This document shows, piece by piece, positions 35,132 through 46,293 of a stretch of DNA of 64,000 nt. Source of the DNA: Hysterangium stoloniferum (lineage: Eukaryota > Basidiomycota > Agaricomycetes > Hysterangiales > Hysterangiaceae); contig WHVD01000002.1 in assembly GCA_015178975.1 (NCBI GenBank), positions 1,364,001-1,428,000 on the forward strand, given 5' to 3'. The notes under the pieces are model-generated. The model made no database searches, was not told where the DNA came from, and saw nothing but the letters and a program-made list of their open reading frames with translations. Position 1 is the stretch's first letter, and each line of letters begins with the position of its first letter. A program made the position numbers and the translations under genes.

Positions 35132-35943
35132 TGTTAGGGTACGTACACAGCGGATTTCCAGAGAAACCCATGGGATATCCAGTAGGACTTGGCTTCAGCT
35201 TATAAGCTGTGCCCTCGTGAGATCATGTCATCCAATTTCAGACAGGCAGACAGGAATCTTGGGGAGTCTGGGCAGGGTTCATGGTTCGAGGGGTTGTAGG
35301 TCAGAGGTTGTGGGTCAAAAGGTCGGGAGTCGAGATAAATAAGAGAGACAGATGTGCCGGCGCCTGTGGGCTCTGACTAGCTTGAGTGGTGTAATTCAAG
35401 TAGGAGTTTAGAGTGGAAAATGTATTAGATTACTGGGGGGAATCTAAGCCAATTTTCTGACTGGATTGTATGTACAACATCTGCCGGACTATATAGACCG
35501 TGGAATGAATGACATACCAAATCCACTAATGATGAAACGAAACTAGCAAAACATGAAATGAGAATAGTACACACCAAATTTGGTGTTAGGAACAGGATGG
35601 AATGGAGCGGAGTCTGAATTGTGACAAATCATAAACCAGAATGGGAAATAGAGTGGGAGCGGAGTCCTGGTCATTTGACTAAAATGGGAACGGGGCTCTG
35701 TTAGGGATGATGGGTTTTCTGAGTGGGGTCCAGTGACTGACATGCAGGACGAGGTCGGACATAGACAGGGATAGAGTCCAGTGGGTATTCTGGTGACTGA
35801 TACACAACGTAACGAAGTCGGATGTAGACAAGTCTGACATACGGAGTCCAGCGGGAATTCCAGTAAACTGACAATTGGTGCATATAGGGTATGGGTGCAT
35901 ATAAGTTAGTGCCCAGAGTCCAGTGGGAATTCCAGTCGTAACA
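35132..35943 (-). mobile_element. Solo LTR, family A, inside element B RNase H
   Basis: TGTTAGGGTACGTACAC at the left and CCAGTCGTAACA at the right, flanked by AGAAC at 35127-35131 and 35944-35948. Excision restores HKNLEYFLTT. Length is 812 bp. The stem-loop block lies at about 35186-35217. Confidence 0.92.
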
Positions 35944-36450
35944 AGAACCTGGAATATTTTTTGACCACAAAACATTTGACCTGTCAGCAAGCCTGGTGGT
36001 CCAAATATCTATCTGCCCTTAATATGATCATCTGTTTTTGACCTGGCCACCTTGGCAGAAAACCTGACACTTTGACTAGATGATGGGATGTTCTATCCCA
36101 AAGAGGGGAGTAATGACTATGCCATGGTAAACCTGCACAACTTGAAACCAATTTTCACAAACCAGCAACTTACTGCATCAGTCTGTGCTACTTACCTCAT
36201 TTATCCAGTCATGCATGAAATTATCATTATGGATATCAAGAAATTACATCAAGATATTCTATTGGCAATTCTGCTAGACCTGGTAACCAAGGCACATCTC
36301 AATAGCCCTGTGGACCCCAGTCAACCACAGTGGTCTCTAGACCAGCATGGTTTCTTAGACTTGACAATCACATATGTATATGTACTGGACTCTGACAGCC
36401 TCCACATCAGAACCCTTTAGTACACAGATGAAGAAACATCTTGGATTTTA
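35944..36450 (+). pseudogene. Linker between RNase H and integrase of element B
   Basis: YPKEGSNDYAMVNLHNLKPI and the following hundred codons match the region 48336-48600 of element C. The integrase itself is absent downstream. Confidence 0.6.
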
Positions 36451-36699
36451 ACCATGGAACTCGGGAATGCCATGGAGATTGTCACTGACTTTCATGCAGC
36501 ATACCCACTCAAACCTGGTCCATCATCCTCTCTCTAGCCACCTTACCTGCAGACTCTGTACATATTTTGGACTCATCTCATTCTTCCTTGTCACCCTATG
36601 TCTCTTGCTTTTGCAGATTTTGACTCATTTAATTTTGTCTTAAAGTGGATATTCCACAGGTTTTCCCATTTTTCACATCTTACTAATATACAGAAAAGA

Positions 36700-37985
36700 A
36701 AAACATTTTATTAGTCATCTATGACAATTACAGGTCCTGGTGATCCTGCCTCTACAAACTCCTTGTGCAACTCTTTGACCTCCTTGGCCCCCATGGACCT
36801 GTCCATCTCCTCAGAACCCTCAGAACCCTCATAGTCCATGTAGTTCTTCAGGAACTCCTGGAATAACCTGTGGAGGTCCTGAAAGCTACCTACCAAGGTT
36901 CTTTGCACATTGTTGCTGTCTTGCAACAAGACATTCTGGGTCTCAATGCCTGCCACAATCTGCCCCAAAAGCCTCCTCCTTGGCCCCAGCCTTTCTGTTT
37001 GACCACCCATTTCCTGGGAACCAGACCCCAAGGCTTCCTGCACTAGCAAGCACTTGGCTTTCAAGTGCACACACAGCCAGCAGCCTGGGCCCTGACTGGC
37101 CTTTCAGAACAACCAGAACACCATGGATTTTTTTTGGTCTCCAGCTGGGCTGGAGCATTTTTCTGGGCCATCCATCAAACATGAGTCAGTTAGGACTCTC
37201 TGTGGACTGCCCACTTATATTTTGACTCCCCAACTCCCCCTTGGACTCTGTCTCAATATCTGCTGCTTTGCACTATCAGGACTGTTCGTAAGGACTCAAA
37301 CAAATAAAATATGTTTGACTTACCTTTCCCATGGCTACCATGGATGCCTTGGCATGTTCCACAGTGACCCAGGGTGTCTCCTTCTCTGCCTCTGCTGTCT
37401 TGGTGGCCATGTCTTCCTCTTCCCTCTTCCTCTGCTCCTCTTCTTCTTCCTCCCAGCCAATGCCACTTGGTACTCCCTCTCCAGTGCTGCTTTTGTTGGA
37501 ATATGTGGTTTGGAACCCTAAGTACCCACATGTATCCATAGTAGTCCTTATCCATGGCTTTGGTTCTGTCCACCATGCAGTCAATCTGAGTCTGAGTTTG
37601 AGTATGAGTGGTGGTCTATTCATCCACTAGGGTCACTATTCTGTGCCCCGATCCCCCTTCCCTTCTTTCATTCTAATAGCTTCCTCCTCCCTAGCCTTCC
37701 TCTCTTCCTCCCATCACCACTGCTATTCCTCACACTGCTCAAGGATTTGAGCAGCCATGAGTGGAGTCTGGTACATGGCCCCCATGGAAGTCCCAGCAAT
37801 GGTGGTGGGTTTGCACAGTGTGGGTTTTGGTCCCATTTCTTGGACAATGGTGGGGGTATGAAAGAAGAAAAATTTTGATTATTTTCAATTTTTATATAGG
37901 CTCCTTGTGTTTGAACCTTACCTTTGAGATCACCTAACATTTTCACATATGTGTAACTGACAAACCTTAACAAGTTCTAGGGCCT
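36700..37985 (-). pseudogene. Minus-strand coding region near the 3' end of element B
   Basis: Antisense to the element. It reads YVKMLGDLK, then (after a plausible intron) EMGPKPTLCKPTTIAGTSMG and AREEEAIRMKEG (about 37.9-37.6 kb). Then ATKTAEAEKETPWVTVEHAK (about 37.4 kb), and finally a 119-codon ORF at 36711-37070 with IVAGIETQNVLLQDSNNVQ and LHRLFQEFLKN, probably coiled coil. The frames are broken. The charge pattern resembles hypothetical proteins often linked to basidiomycete retroelements, but I cannot name a domain. Confidence 0.45.
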
Positions 37986-38016
37986 CTTTGGGACTTCAGC
38001 CTTAAAGGGAGGGTAC

Positions 38017-40102
38017 TGTTAGGACTGGGAAACCTGGAACCCACCCTAAAGGTATCTGACTCTCTATATTGCATGAACTAGCCACTGGACTCTGCCCAGA
38101 CATCCTGGACCTCTTGTTTCCAATCTGTCTTTGCCTGTATTTGACATCTGGTTCAGTCTGCCCCTTGTTCCAAATCAGTTTGACATCTGGTTTTATTGTC
38201 TTATTTGTATGCCTGTTATGTCCTTTTGTATCTTGGATATGTAGTACAATAATATACTAGTCTATATAGTCTAGTTACTACCTGTACTTACAGTGGCTCA
38301 AAAAATCATTCCAATGTTTCATTATTTTGGGAAGATTGATTCACAATACAAATACCAGATATCAGAAAATTCTTAAAATATTACCCCATATGATATAGCA
38401 TATTAGCTTTAAATGGATGCTTAGATTACGTAATTTTAACCAAAATGGTGGAATAAATAAATGAAACAAAATAATCACTCATTGGAATGATTTTTTGACC
38501 CTATATTATTTTAACAGAAAAGCCACTATTTCAGTAAAAATATAAGTCTAAACCAATTGTAATAATAATGAACATGTCATGTGACTTTGTTTACATCTGT
38601 TTGACATGTTGACAGTTGGTTCAACCACTTCTTAGCTTTTACTATTACTATGAAAGCTATTTCTGCTACTCAGCACTTTAATATTATCTCTCTTTGTCCA
38701 GAAGGGTGTTCCTATCCTCAAATCCAGCCTAACACTGACTCAGAAAGGGATACAATAAGTGTGATCAAGGTTGAAGTACTTTTGGATCAAGAAAACACCC
38801 TATCTGGCCATCCTTCCAAGCTTATTATTGACGACAAACAGTCAATTGTCCATTAAATTAGCTCTGGAAATCTTGACAATGCTGTTCAAGCTACCCAATT
38901 CATTAATTCTACTATCCCCAACTTTGTCACTCCCCAAACAGTCAGGAATGTACTCAAGAACAATGGTTTTTACTCTGAAACAAAGAAGAAAGTACCCACA
39001 TTGAAGAAGACTCATTATCAGAACTCACTTGAGTTTGCTCAGTACTATGAAAACTGGACTATGACACCTTTCCACCAGATGCAATTTTGTTAATATTGGT
39101 CTTATCTATCCACAACACTCTTTTGCAGTCCCCTACAATCCAGGTTTTATGGTACTAAGCAAACTCAAGTCACTTCTGATAATGAGTCTCTTCAACATAG
39201 GTGCTTTCTTCTTTGTTGCAGAGTAAAACCATTGTTCTTGAGTACATTCCTGACTGTTTGGGGAGTGACAGATTTGAGAATAGTAGAATTAATGAATTGG
39301 GTAGCTTGAACAGCATTGTCAAGATTTCCAGAGCTAATTTAATGGACAATTGACTGTTTGTCATGAGTAATAAGCTTGGAAGGATGGCCAGCTTGGGTGT
39401 TTTCTTTATCCAAAAGAACTTCAGCCATGATCACACTTATTGTAGCCCTTCCTAAGTCAGTGTTAGTCTGGATTTGAGGATAGGAACACCCCTCTGGAAG
39501 AAGAGAGATAATATTAAAGTGCTAAATAGCAAAAATAGCTTTCATAGTAATGGTAAAAGCTAAGAAGTGGTTGAACCAACTGTCAACATGCCAAACAGAT
39601 GTAAAAAAAGTCACATGACATGTTCATTATTATTACAATTGGTTTAGACTTATATTTTTACTGAAATAGTAGCTTTTCTGTTAAAAGAATATAGGGTCAA
39701 AAAATCATTCCAATGAGGGATTATCTTGTTTCAGTTATTATTCCACCATTTTGGCTTCAAATTACATAGGCTAAGATCCATTTCAAGCTAATATGCTATA
39801 CTATATGGGATAATATTTTAAGAATCTTCTGATGTCTGGTATTTGTATTGTGAATCAATCTTTCCAAAGCAACAAAACATTGGAACAATTTTTTGAGCCA
39901 CTGTACAATCCGATCAGAAGATCAACTTAGCTTCAACTTAATATCTGCCTCAGTGTATTCTTGGAACCCACAGATTTCCCATCTGTTCCTGTCTGAAGTT
40001 GGCCAATGCAATCTTGCGAGGGTGCAGCATGTAAGCTGAAGCCAAGTCCTTTCCTGGAACATCCACAGGTTTCCCAGGAGCCCATGAGCCCCATACTTAA
40101 CA
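38017..40102 (+). mobile_element. Family B LTR, right copy, split by a foldback element
   Basis: LTR sequence 38017-38290 resumes at 39906 after the Tc1/mariner insertion. It runs through the stem-loop block (about 40019-40050) to CATACTTAACA at 40102. Joined length is about 470 bp. Confidence 0.8.
38291..39903. mobile_element. Foldback Tc1/mariner element with about 740-bp arms
   Basis: Ends are CAGTGGCTCAAAAAATCATT and its inverse, flanked by TA at 38289-38290 and 39904-39905. The left arm (38291 to about 39035) and right arm (about 39165-39903) are inverted copies that agree along almost their whole length, with a unique loop of about 130 bp. The left arm plus loop carries the N-terminal half of a Tc1-like transposase (VTPQTVRNVLKNNGFYSETK, then EFAQYYENWT). 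The inverse copy in the right arm is visible on the minus strand. The catalytic half is absent, so it cannot move by itself. Confidence 0.9.
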
Positions 40103-40168
40103 AAATAGATGAGAACTATAATGCATGTCTCATCTACAAACATATACCTTAGTAACCCACTTACTAAT

Positions 40169-40386
40169 TGTTAGGGCAACACTAACAAGGCTACCAAAAC
40201 ACAAAAAGAAACAAGAGAGAGAGGGCAGGATAAGGAGAATGGAAGTTCTAATGATTTGAGAATATCATATTGTACTTGTATTTAGTGGAAATCCTAAGAG
40301 ATTGAAACTGGGGTCTAACTATGTATGTACATCTTAGGGTATTTATACATACTAAAGGCAAAACTAAATAAAGTTCTTATTGAACA
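40169..40386 (-). mobile_element. Possible short LTR ending a minus-strand gypsy RT
   Basis: In minus orientation it begins TGTTCAATAAGAAC and ends TTGCCCTAACA. It abruptly replaces the RT reading frame after MDPIKVSGV. Ends TG...CA fit an LTR, but the flanks (CTAAT, CACCT) do not match. Low certainty. Confidence 0.35.
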
Positions 40387-41223
40387 CACCTGACACCTTG
40401 ATTGGGTCCATCTCTGCTTGGTTCTCAGAGATGACTAGGCCCAGGTATTCAACCTTTGTTTTTTCAAACTCACATTTCTCTGGCTTAAGGTAGAGCTTAT
40501 ACTCACGAAGACGCTCAAGAACCAGTAATAGGACACGTTGATGTTCCTCAAGTGTCTTGGTAAAGATGAGGATGTCATCCAGGTAGACACAGACGACTCC
40601 TTCAGCAATCAGATCCTGGAAAATGTCATTCATCATAGTCTGGAAGGTTGCTGGGCTGTTAGTGAGTCCAAAAAACATGACTAAGGGTTCAAACAACCCT
40701 CTGTTTGTTCAGAAGGCAGCCTTCCACTCATCCCCTTCTTTAATGCGAACATTATTGTAGCCCCATCTGACATCAAGCTTTGTGAAATACCGTGCCCCTT
40801 TCAATCAATTTACCAGCTCTGAAATGAGTGGGAGTGGATATCGATTTTTATGGTTTGGGCATTCAGTGTACGATAATCTTGTACAAGTCGAAGGGAGCCA
40901 TCCTTCTTCTTTATGAAGAAAACTGGGGATGCCATGGGTGACTTAGAAGGACATATCCGACCAGTTGCCAAATTTTCAGCAATAAAAATATGCAACTCTG
41001 TCTGTTCATTGAGGGACATGGGGTAGACCTTGCAATTGGTTGACTTTGCATCAGGGATTAGTTCAATTGCATGGTCCCAAGGTTTTCGATCAGGCAGCGA
41101 ATCAAATGATTCCTTGGAAAACACATCTTCAAATGTGTGGAGGTACTCAGGGACAATGTCTTGGAAATCTTTTGGACTCAGTGTGTTGAACCTTGCACTA
41201 GCCTCTGCTAATCGCTGAGACAC
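40387..41223 (-). pseudogene. Ty3/gypsy reverse transcriptase fragment, different lineage
   Basis: The minus strand reads LHTFEDVFSKESFDSLPDRK, then GRICPSKSPMASPVFFIKKK and LVQDYRTLNAQTI. After a frame break it continues FGLTNSPATFQTMMNDIF and VCVYLDDILIFTKTLEEH with an intact YLDD catalytic motif, then YLGLVIS. This is unlike elements B and C and belongs to another gypsy lineage. At the 3' end it runs into a short LTR-like insert. Confidence 0.85.
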
Positions 41224-41589
41224 TGTAGCAGATGCTCAAATCTGACTTAGAGTCTGCCGCCATTCATGGCCCCAATGAAACCTCACGTGATGCCCTCACC
41301 TCCATCGCTGGTTTTCGCGACCTCCCTACTCGCATCCAGGGCCTCGATGAACGCAGCCTCCCCCGTCCGACCCATCCCTCCCATCTGGACAGTGCCCCCT
41401 CTCCACACAGGAACCCTCTGGATGGCGGCGGCACTCTCGAGGGGCCCTGCGGATGCTCACGATGCTTCAGGCCTGCGTTCAAACCTTGAAGGAAATTAAA
41501 ATAAAGTTTACATTGGACATGTGATTGACACATGATTGACATTGTGTGGCCACGAAACAATGTTTCAAGCCATTTCGTGTTTGCGTGAT
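41224..41589. other. GC-rich segment of unknown origin
   Basis: Noticeably GC-rich compared with its flanks. The plus strand is open for 85 codons (41232-41489: MLKSDLESAAIHGPNETSRD and onward) and the minus strand is also open. No family was recognised. It could be a captured gene fragment or gag remnant. Confidence 0.3.
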
Positions 41590-42060
41590 GTCACACACGC
41601 ACACTGTGACTTGTGACATGCACACTGTGACTTGTGACATGCACACTGTGACTTGTGACATGCACACTGTGACTTGTGACATGCACACTGTGACTTGTGA
41701 CATGCACACTGTGACTTGTGACATGCACACTGTGACTTGTGACATGCACACTGTGACTTGTGACATGCACACTGTGACTTGTGACATGCACACTGTGACT
41801 TGTGACATGCACACTGTGACTTGTGACATGCACACTGTGACTTGTGACATGCACACTGTGACTTGTGACATGCACACTGTGACTTGTGACATGCACACTG
41901 TGACTTGTGACATGCACACTGTGACTTGTGACATGCACACTGTGACTTGTGACATGCACACTGTGACTTGTGACATGCACACTGTGACTTGTGACATGCA
42001 CACTGTGACTTGTGACATGCACACTGTGACTTGTGATGCACACACTGTGACTCATCACAT
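41590..42060. repeat. 21-bp satellite array, about 21 units
   Basis: Unit CACACTGTGACTTGTGACATG repeats almost without change from about 41594 to 42036, with diverged units at both ends. Because 21 is divisible by 3 and the unit has no stop in several frames, four overlapping frames stay open for 175-219 codons (repeats such as CDMHTVT and SHSVHVT). These ORFs are a by-product of the array and are not called as genes. Confidence 0.95.
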
Positions 42061-43110
42061 GCACACTTTGTAACATATAATGCATGACAAATAAACAAAA
42101 TAAAATAAAATAAAATATATGAGCCCTGACACTAATATCTCTGCATGGTTCGAGTCCTTGCCACTCATTTACTGAATTCCCAAAAGTTAACACAGATTCC
42201 ACCCAACATCCAATTTGCTCCCAAATTACATTCCTGTCGACTCTTTCCACTCCCCTGAGTCAAGGTCTCTCTTGAAAATATGCTCAATTATGATTTTATA
42301 TGTATTGTCCATCTAGGACACCCCTGTGTTCCATAGTGATCAGAGGTCTCAGCAACTGTTCACTTTGTTACTAGTTTGGAATCCATCTTACTATCCAACT
42401 ATATTGTACCTCACATCCAGACTAATTTGTCCCATTGTGTGTTCTCATTTACAGTCTACCTTTGGTTTCTCAATTTGTAGAACAATGCCTGGTCTTTTAT
42501 AAACACTGAGACATAAATTACATAACTCAATTAAAATAATGACATTCAATCAGGTTTGTGCTCTGTCTAACCTAGTCTGACTCAGACTTTGTTCCATCTC
42601 TAGTCCAACTTGTATTCCTACATGTCTATGTATTTGGATCCCATACTTGCCCTTTTGTCTGAGAATACATATGCTCCTAAGTTCTTCTCTTCATGAAATG
42701 AGGTAACTGACAATTGTACAAGGATGCAGCACATACTGTAAGCCTGGCACCCAGTCTTACACATTTTCCTTTTGTTCCATTCTTATTGTTCTGTCCTTTT
42801 TGTTCGTAGCACATATATATAGTCTAGGTAGTTTTCCATCTCTTTAGACTTACTGTACACTGCCTGCCATGTATACTGCCTGCTAGTTCATTGAGCAATA
42901 CACCGTGGTCCTATCAACCCATGTGACCCGGACCCAGTGATCCCATTTGATGATGGGACAGGATTACACATACATACATAAGCTAAAACCAAGTCCTACT
43001 CTTGCACATATATAGCGAGGGTGTTAACCACTCCACCACCTGACCTTGGGTAGGTTCATCTTACACTGAATTTAAGGATATAACCTCAAGTGCCTGTTCT
43101 TATTAGATTA
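42061..43110. other. Decayed LTR-like sequence, no gene
   Basis: Contains diverged versions of the LTR stem-loop block near 42721-42757 and 42955-42995, and a TATATAGTCTAGGTAG stretch resembling family B. Near 43015-43045 the minus strand has GGTGGAGTGGTTAACACC, resembling a tRNA A-box region. No ORF of interest. Confidence 0.4.
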
Positions 43111-43111
43111 T

Positions 43112-44110
43112 ACAGTGACCCAAAAAAGTGTCTGGATGTTTGGTGAAATTGGAAAGAGGGGTTCACAGCTCTAGAAATAAAATAGATTATAATTAGAAAA
43201 AATCAGAAGTAAGAGGTATACATCTGACCTATATGATGACATAAGCATGACATCATAGCTTTCCTTATCAGGGGAGTAAAAAATGAACAATGGACATGGT
43301 GCATCTGGACACTTTTTTTGCTCTTGTAATTAACTACCAGTTTTTACCTGTTTCATTATTTAGTGTATCCCCCCTTGGCCTTTAGCACTGCAGCAACCCT
43401 TCTAGGCATGCTCTTGATCAATTCAAGGCATTTCTCCCTTGGAATCCCCTCCCATTCCACCTCCACCCTCTCCCAGAGCTCCAACATGCTTTTGGGTGCC
43501 TCAGGGTATGTTCCAAGCCTTCTCTTCAACTCCCACCATAAGTGTTCTATTGATTCAGGTCTGGAGACTGTGCAGGCCAGTCTAAAACCTCCACCTGATG
43601 GTCCTTGAACCAATCCTTGGCCAACTTCCAAGTATGTTTAAGGCCATTGTCCTGCTGGAAGAAAAACCTTTCCCTGTCCATCCCATAATACTCCACTGTT
43701 TTGAAGATATAGTCCTCCAATATGTCCCTGTACATCTCCCCATCCATCCTCCCCTCCACTTTGCACATGTACCCCACACCATGTGCTGTCATGCATCCCA
43801 AGTCATCAGATTCCCCCCTCCAAATTTGATAGAGCAAGCCAGGTGGTGATGATCCATGGAGGAGAGCTTGGGAGGACAACCTCTGGAAGGTGTTAGAAGT
43901 GGACCAGGGAGTTGCGAGCAAATTTCTGATACTGTAGAGTGCCTAACATGGAGTTTAGAAGCAATTGTTCTGCAGGAGTGATCCTCTTGGAGAAGGGAAA
44001 TGACAGAGAGTCTTTTTTCAGCAGAGTGCTTCTTCATAATGTGGTGGGAGGGTGAAATGAGGCAAAGGTTCATATAAATGTGTTATTTAAACATGTGGTC
44101 ATATGACCTT
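43112..44110 (-). mobile_element. Truncated Tc1/mariner element with decayed transposase
   Basis: The left end CAGTGACCCAAAAAAGTGTC follows TA at about 43110. The matching right end is missing. On the minus strand a transposase reads HHIMKKHSAEKRLSVISLLQ (helix-turn-helix start, about 44.04 kb) and STVSEICSQLPGP. After an internal deletion it continues [53 protein letters not shown] and ends KAKGGYTK at 43356. The last two DDE residues are present; the first (WSDE) is in the deleted part. Confidence 0.85.
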
Positions 44111-44179
44111 GTTGAACCTAACCAGAAATTCCCACAATCATATGAACCTTAGTTGAGTTTCATGTATCAGTTGACAGAG

Positions 44180-44938
44180 TGTTACGACTGTGTTGCAACC
44201 CTGTCACAACCCAATGGTCTCCGATGATACTATTGTCTGCCTACATTTCAAGTGATTGGTCAAGTCATCATATCAGCAACTGTCAGTATACCGACACTGA
44301 TGTATACCTTTATGGCAATCAAACCCTGTTTACACCCCTGTCAAGTTATACTCGTGCCATCTGGTTATGCTTTGATACATCCCCTTTTTATTATGATGAT
44401 CCATTCTACTCTATGTTTCACACATGCCCATATACACTTGTAGCTCTTGAACTATTCCCTTTTCTCGTAATTCTGCTCTCAGTTAATCACGGCTTCCAAT
44501 CTTATTGTAACCTTCCATTTCCGAGTCAAGTTTATTTTTCACTAATTGGACATTCCTGCTCTTACCTTAGTTAGTATTTCGAGACACCGATAACTAGTAT
44601 TTAAGTCCAACTGTAATGTAGCTACAAAGCAATCAGAATATCGACTCAGAACACTTGTATACATCTCTCATAGTCTCGCTCTAAAATATCCTGCTTTTGC
44701 ATCTGCTTGCACTTGCTCACTCTCGGTCTCCGACCTTTTGACCCAACTGTCAACTTATCCTTTGGCTTCCAATCGGTGACTTACCGAGAGGATTATTTGA
44801 CAGGACTAGTTTTCCACCCACCTGAAATTAAGGACACCCGACGGTTACTTGCAAGGGTGCAGCATATAAGCTGAAGCCAATTCCTTCCATTTGGTCCCCA
44901 TCAGTCTACCAACATCAGTCAGTTTTCTGTTCTTAACA
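44180..44938 (+). mobile_element. 5' LTR of gypsy element C
   Basis: Starts TGTTACGACTGTGTTGC and ends TGTTCTTAACA. It matches in inverse the solo LTR at 50296-51018 and in the same sense the partial copy at 63843-64000. It carries the stem-loop block at about 44853-44885 and TATTTAAG-type AT elements upstream of the likely transcription start. It is followed directly by an untranslated leader and the gag ATG at 44975. Confidence 0.85.
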
Positions 44939-44974
44939 GTATATTCTGATTTCACATTCACATTTCCATCAATC

Positions 44975-46280
44975 ATGCCCCTGAGGAAGAAAAATGTTAA
45001 GCCAAGCAGCGAAGCAGAATCATCCACCCTCCAATCTCCATTCCTGTATACAGCCTGAGCTACTCCAAAAACCCCACAACCAGAACCCTCCGAAGAATCC
45101 CGCTTTGTGGAAATTACTGGCAATGCTGAGGAAGAACCTGAAGCCACCAAACCTGAAGCACCTGAAGAGGTTAACAATCAGTCAGCCTCTGGACCCACAC
45201 CCAAGGATAGCGACCGGTCTATACCTCAAGCCAGTGGTCCTATGAAGTCTGCAAAACAAAAGCCAGATTTCCTTCCTGACAAAGCATGGGAATTGTTCTC
45301 AGGTACCTTGGGATCCCTTAATGATTTTTTAAAGAACAATACCGGAAAAGGAACCTGGGCAAACCCGAGTCAATAAACCCAAACCATTTACTGGCTCAAA
45401 CCCAAAGAAATTACTGACATTTCTTATGCAATGTTGATTCAACTTTCGGGATTGCCCAGCTGCCTTTGCAATGGACGACTGAAAGGTAAAATTGCACTCT
45501 CTTACCTCAAGGATTCCACAGCAGCCTGGTTTGAACCTGCATTTTCTGGCCTCACTTCCAAAGATCCCAATTGGCTCCATGATTCAGATGCTTTCGTTAA
45601 GGAACTCAAAACAAACTTTGGCCCCTATGACCAAACTGGTGATGCTGAGGCTGTGCTTTCTAATCGCAAAATGAAAGACACCCAACCCATTACCGACTAC
45701 ATCGTCCAGTTCAACAACCTTTCTGTGCATTGCAACTGGGGTGATTTGGCCCTCCATTACCAGTTCTACTCTGGCCTCCCGTCCCGCCTCAAAGATGAAG
45801 TTTTCAAAGGGGAGACCAGTAAGCCGAAGACTCTCCCACTCATGCATCTAAAGGCCCAAAATGTGGATGCCTGATACTGGGAATGACACTGAAATCAGTC
45901 ACAGAAATCCATCGGAAAAAAAATCATCAGACAACAAGAATGCCAACAAGTCTGGAAATCAAAACACCAACAATACTGGCAACTCAAACTCCGATAAGAA
46001 GTCTGACAACAAGGGTTCCAATGACAAAAAAGGCAAAGGCAAACAGTCAGGTAAGTCTCAAGACAAGAATAAACCCGACCTCACCAGCAAACTCGGCTCC
46101 AACACAAGCTCCTACCACAAGAAAAGCAATGCTGAATGGACAACAACCTTTGTTTGTTGTGTGCAGCTCCCGGACACCAAGTAACCACATGCCTGAAGGC
46201 CACAAAAGCCCGATCAGCCAATACAGCTATGACTTCACAACTGGCTAAGCTGGCTGCTGAGTCAAAAAAAGATTAAGCAA
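44975..46280 (+). pseudogene. gag of gypsy element C (broken)
   Basis: Begins MPLRKKNVKPSSEAESS, with an early stop and several frame changes. The capsid part reads LSYLKDSTAAWFEPAFSGL, ELKTNFGPYDQTGDAE, YIVQFNNLSVHCNWGD and GLPSRLKDEV. A Lys/Asn/Ser-rich basic linker follows (DKKSDNKGSNDKKGKGK). The zinc knuckle is only partly visible near 46150. Confidence 0.75.
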
Positions 46281-46293
46281 CTCCCTGGATTCT

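Larger units (their letters stand above)
31552..40102 (+). mobile_element. Ty3/gypsy retrotransposon B, degenerate and heavily interrupted
   Basis: Bounded by two family B LTRs that match each other over about 270 bp, starting TGTTAGGACTGGGAAACC. The left one (31552-31826) is cut off where gag begins. The right one (38017-38290 plus 39906-40102) is preceded by an AAAGGGAGGGTAC purine tract and ends CATACTTAACA. Between them lie gag, protease, RT and RNase H remnants, two solo family A LTRs and a minus-strand ORF region. There is no recognisable integrase and no target duplication. Confidence 0.8.

Noticed and set aside
38650..39364. Two separate small transposase genes facing each other
   Set aside because: They are the two arms of one foldback element, not independent insertions; there is one pair of outer TA-flanked ends.
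41590..42060. CRISPR-like array
   Set aside because: There are no unique spacers between repeats; the units are head-to-tail, and the organism is a fungus.
41479..42250. Four ORFs of 175-219 codons on both strands
   Set aside because: All arise from the stop-free 21-bp satellite; they overlap each other on both strands and have no non-repetitive coding part.
43015..43045. tRNA gene on the minus strand (GGTGGAGTGGTTAACACC)
   Set aside because: It resembles an A box, but no B box, anticodon stem or acceptor pairing follows at the right distance.
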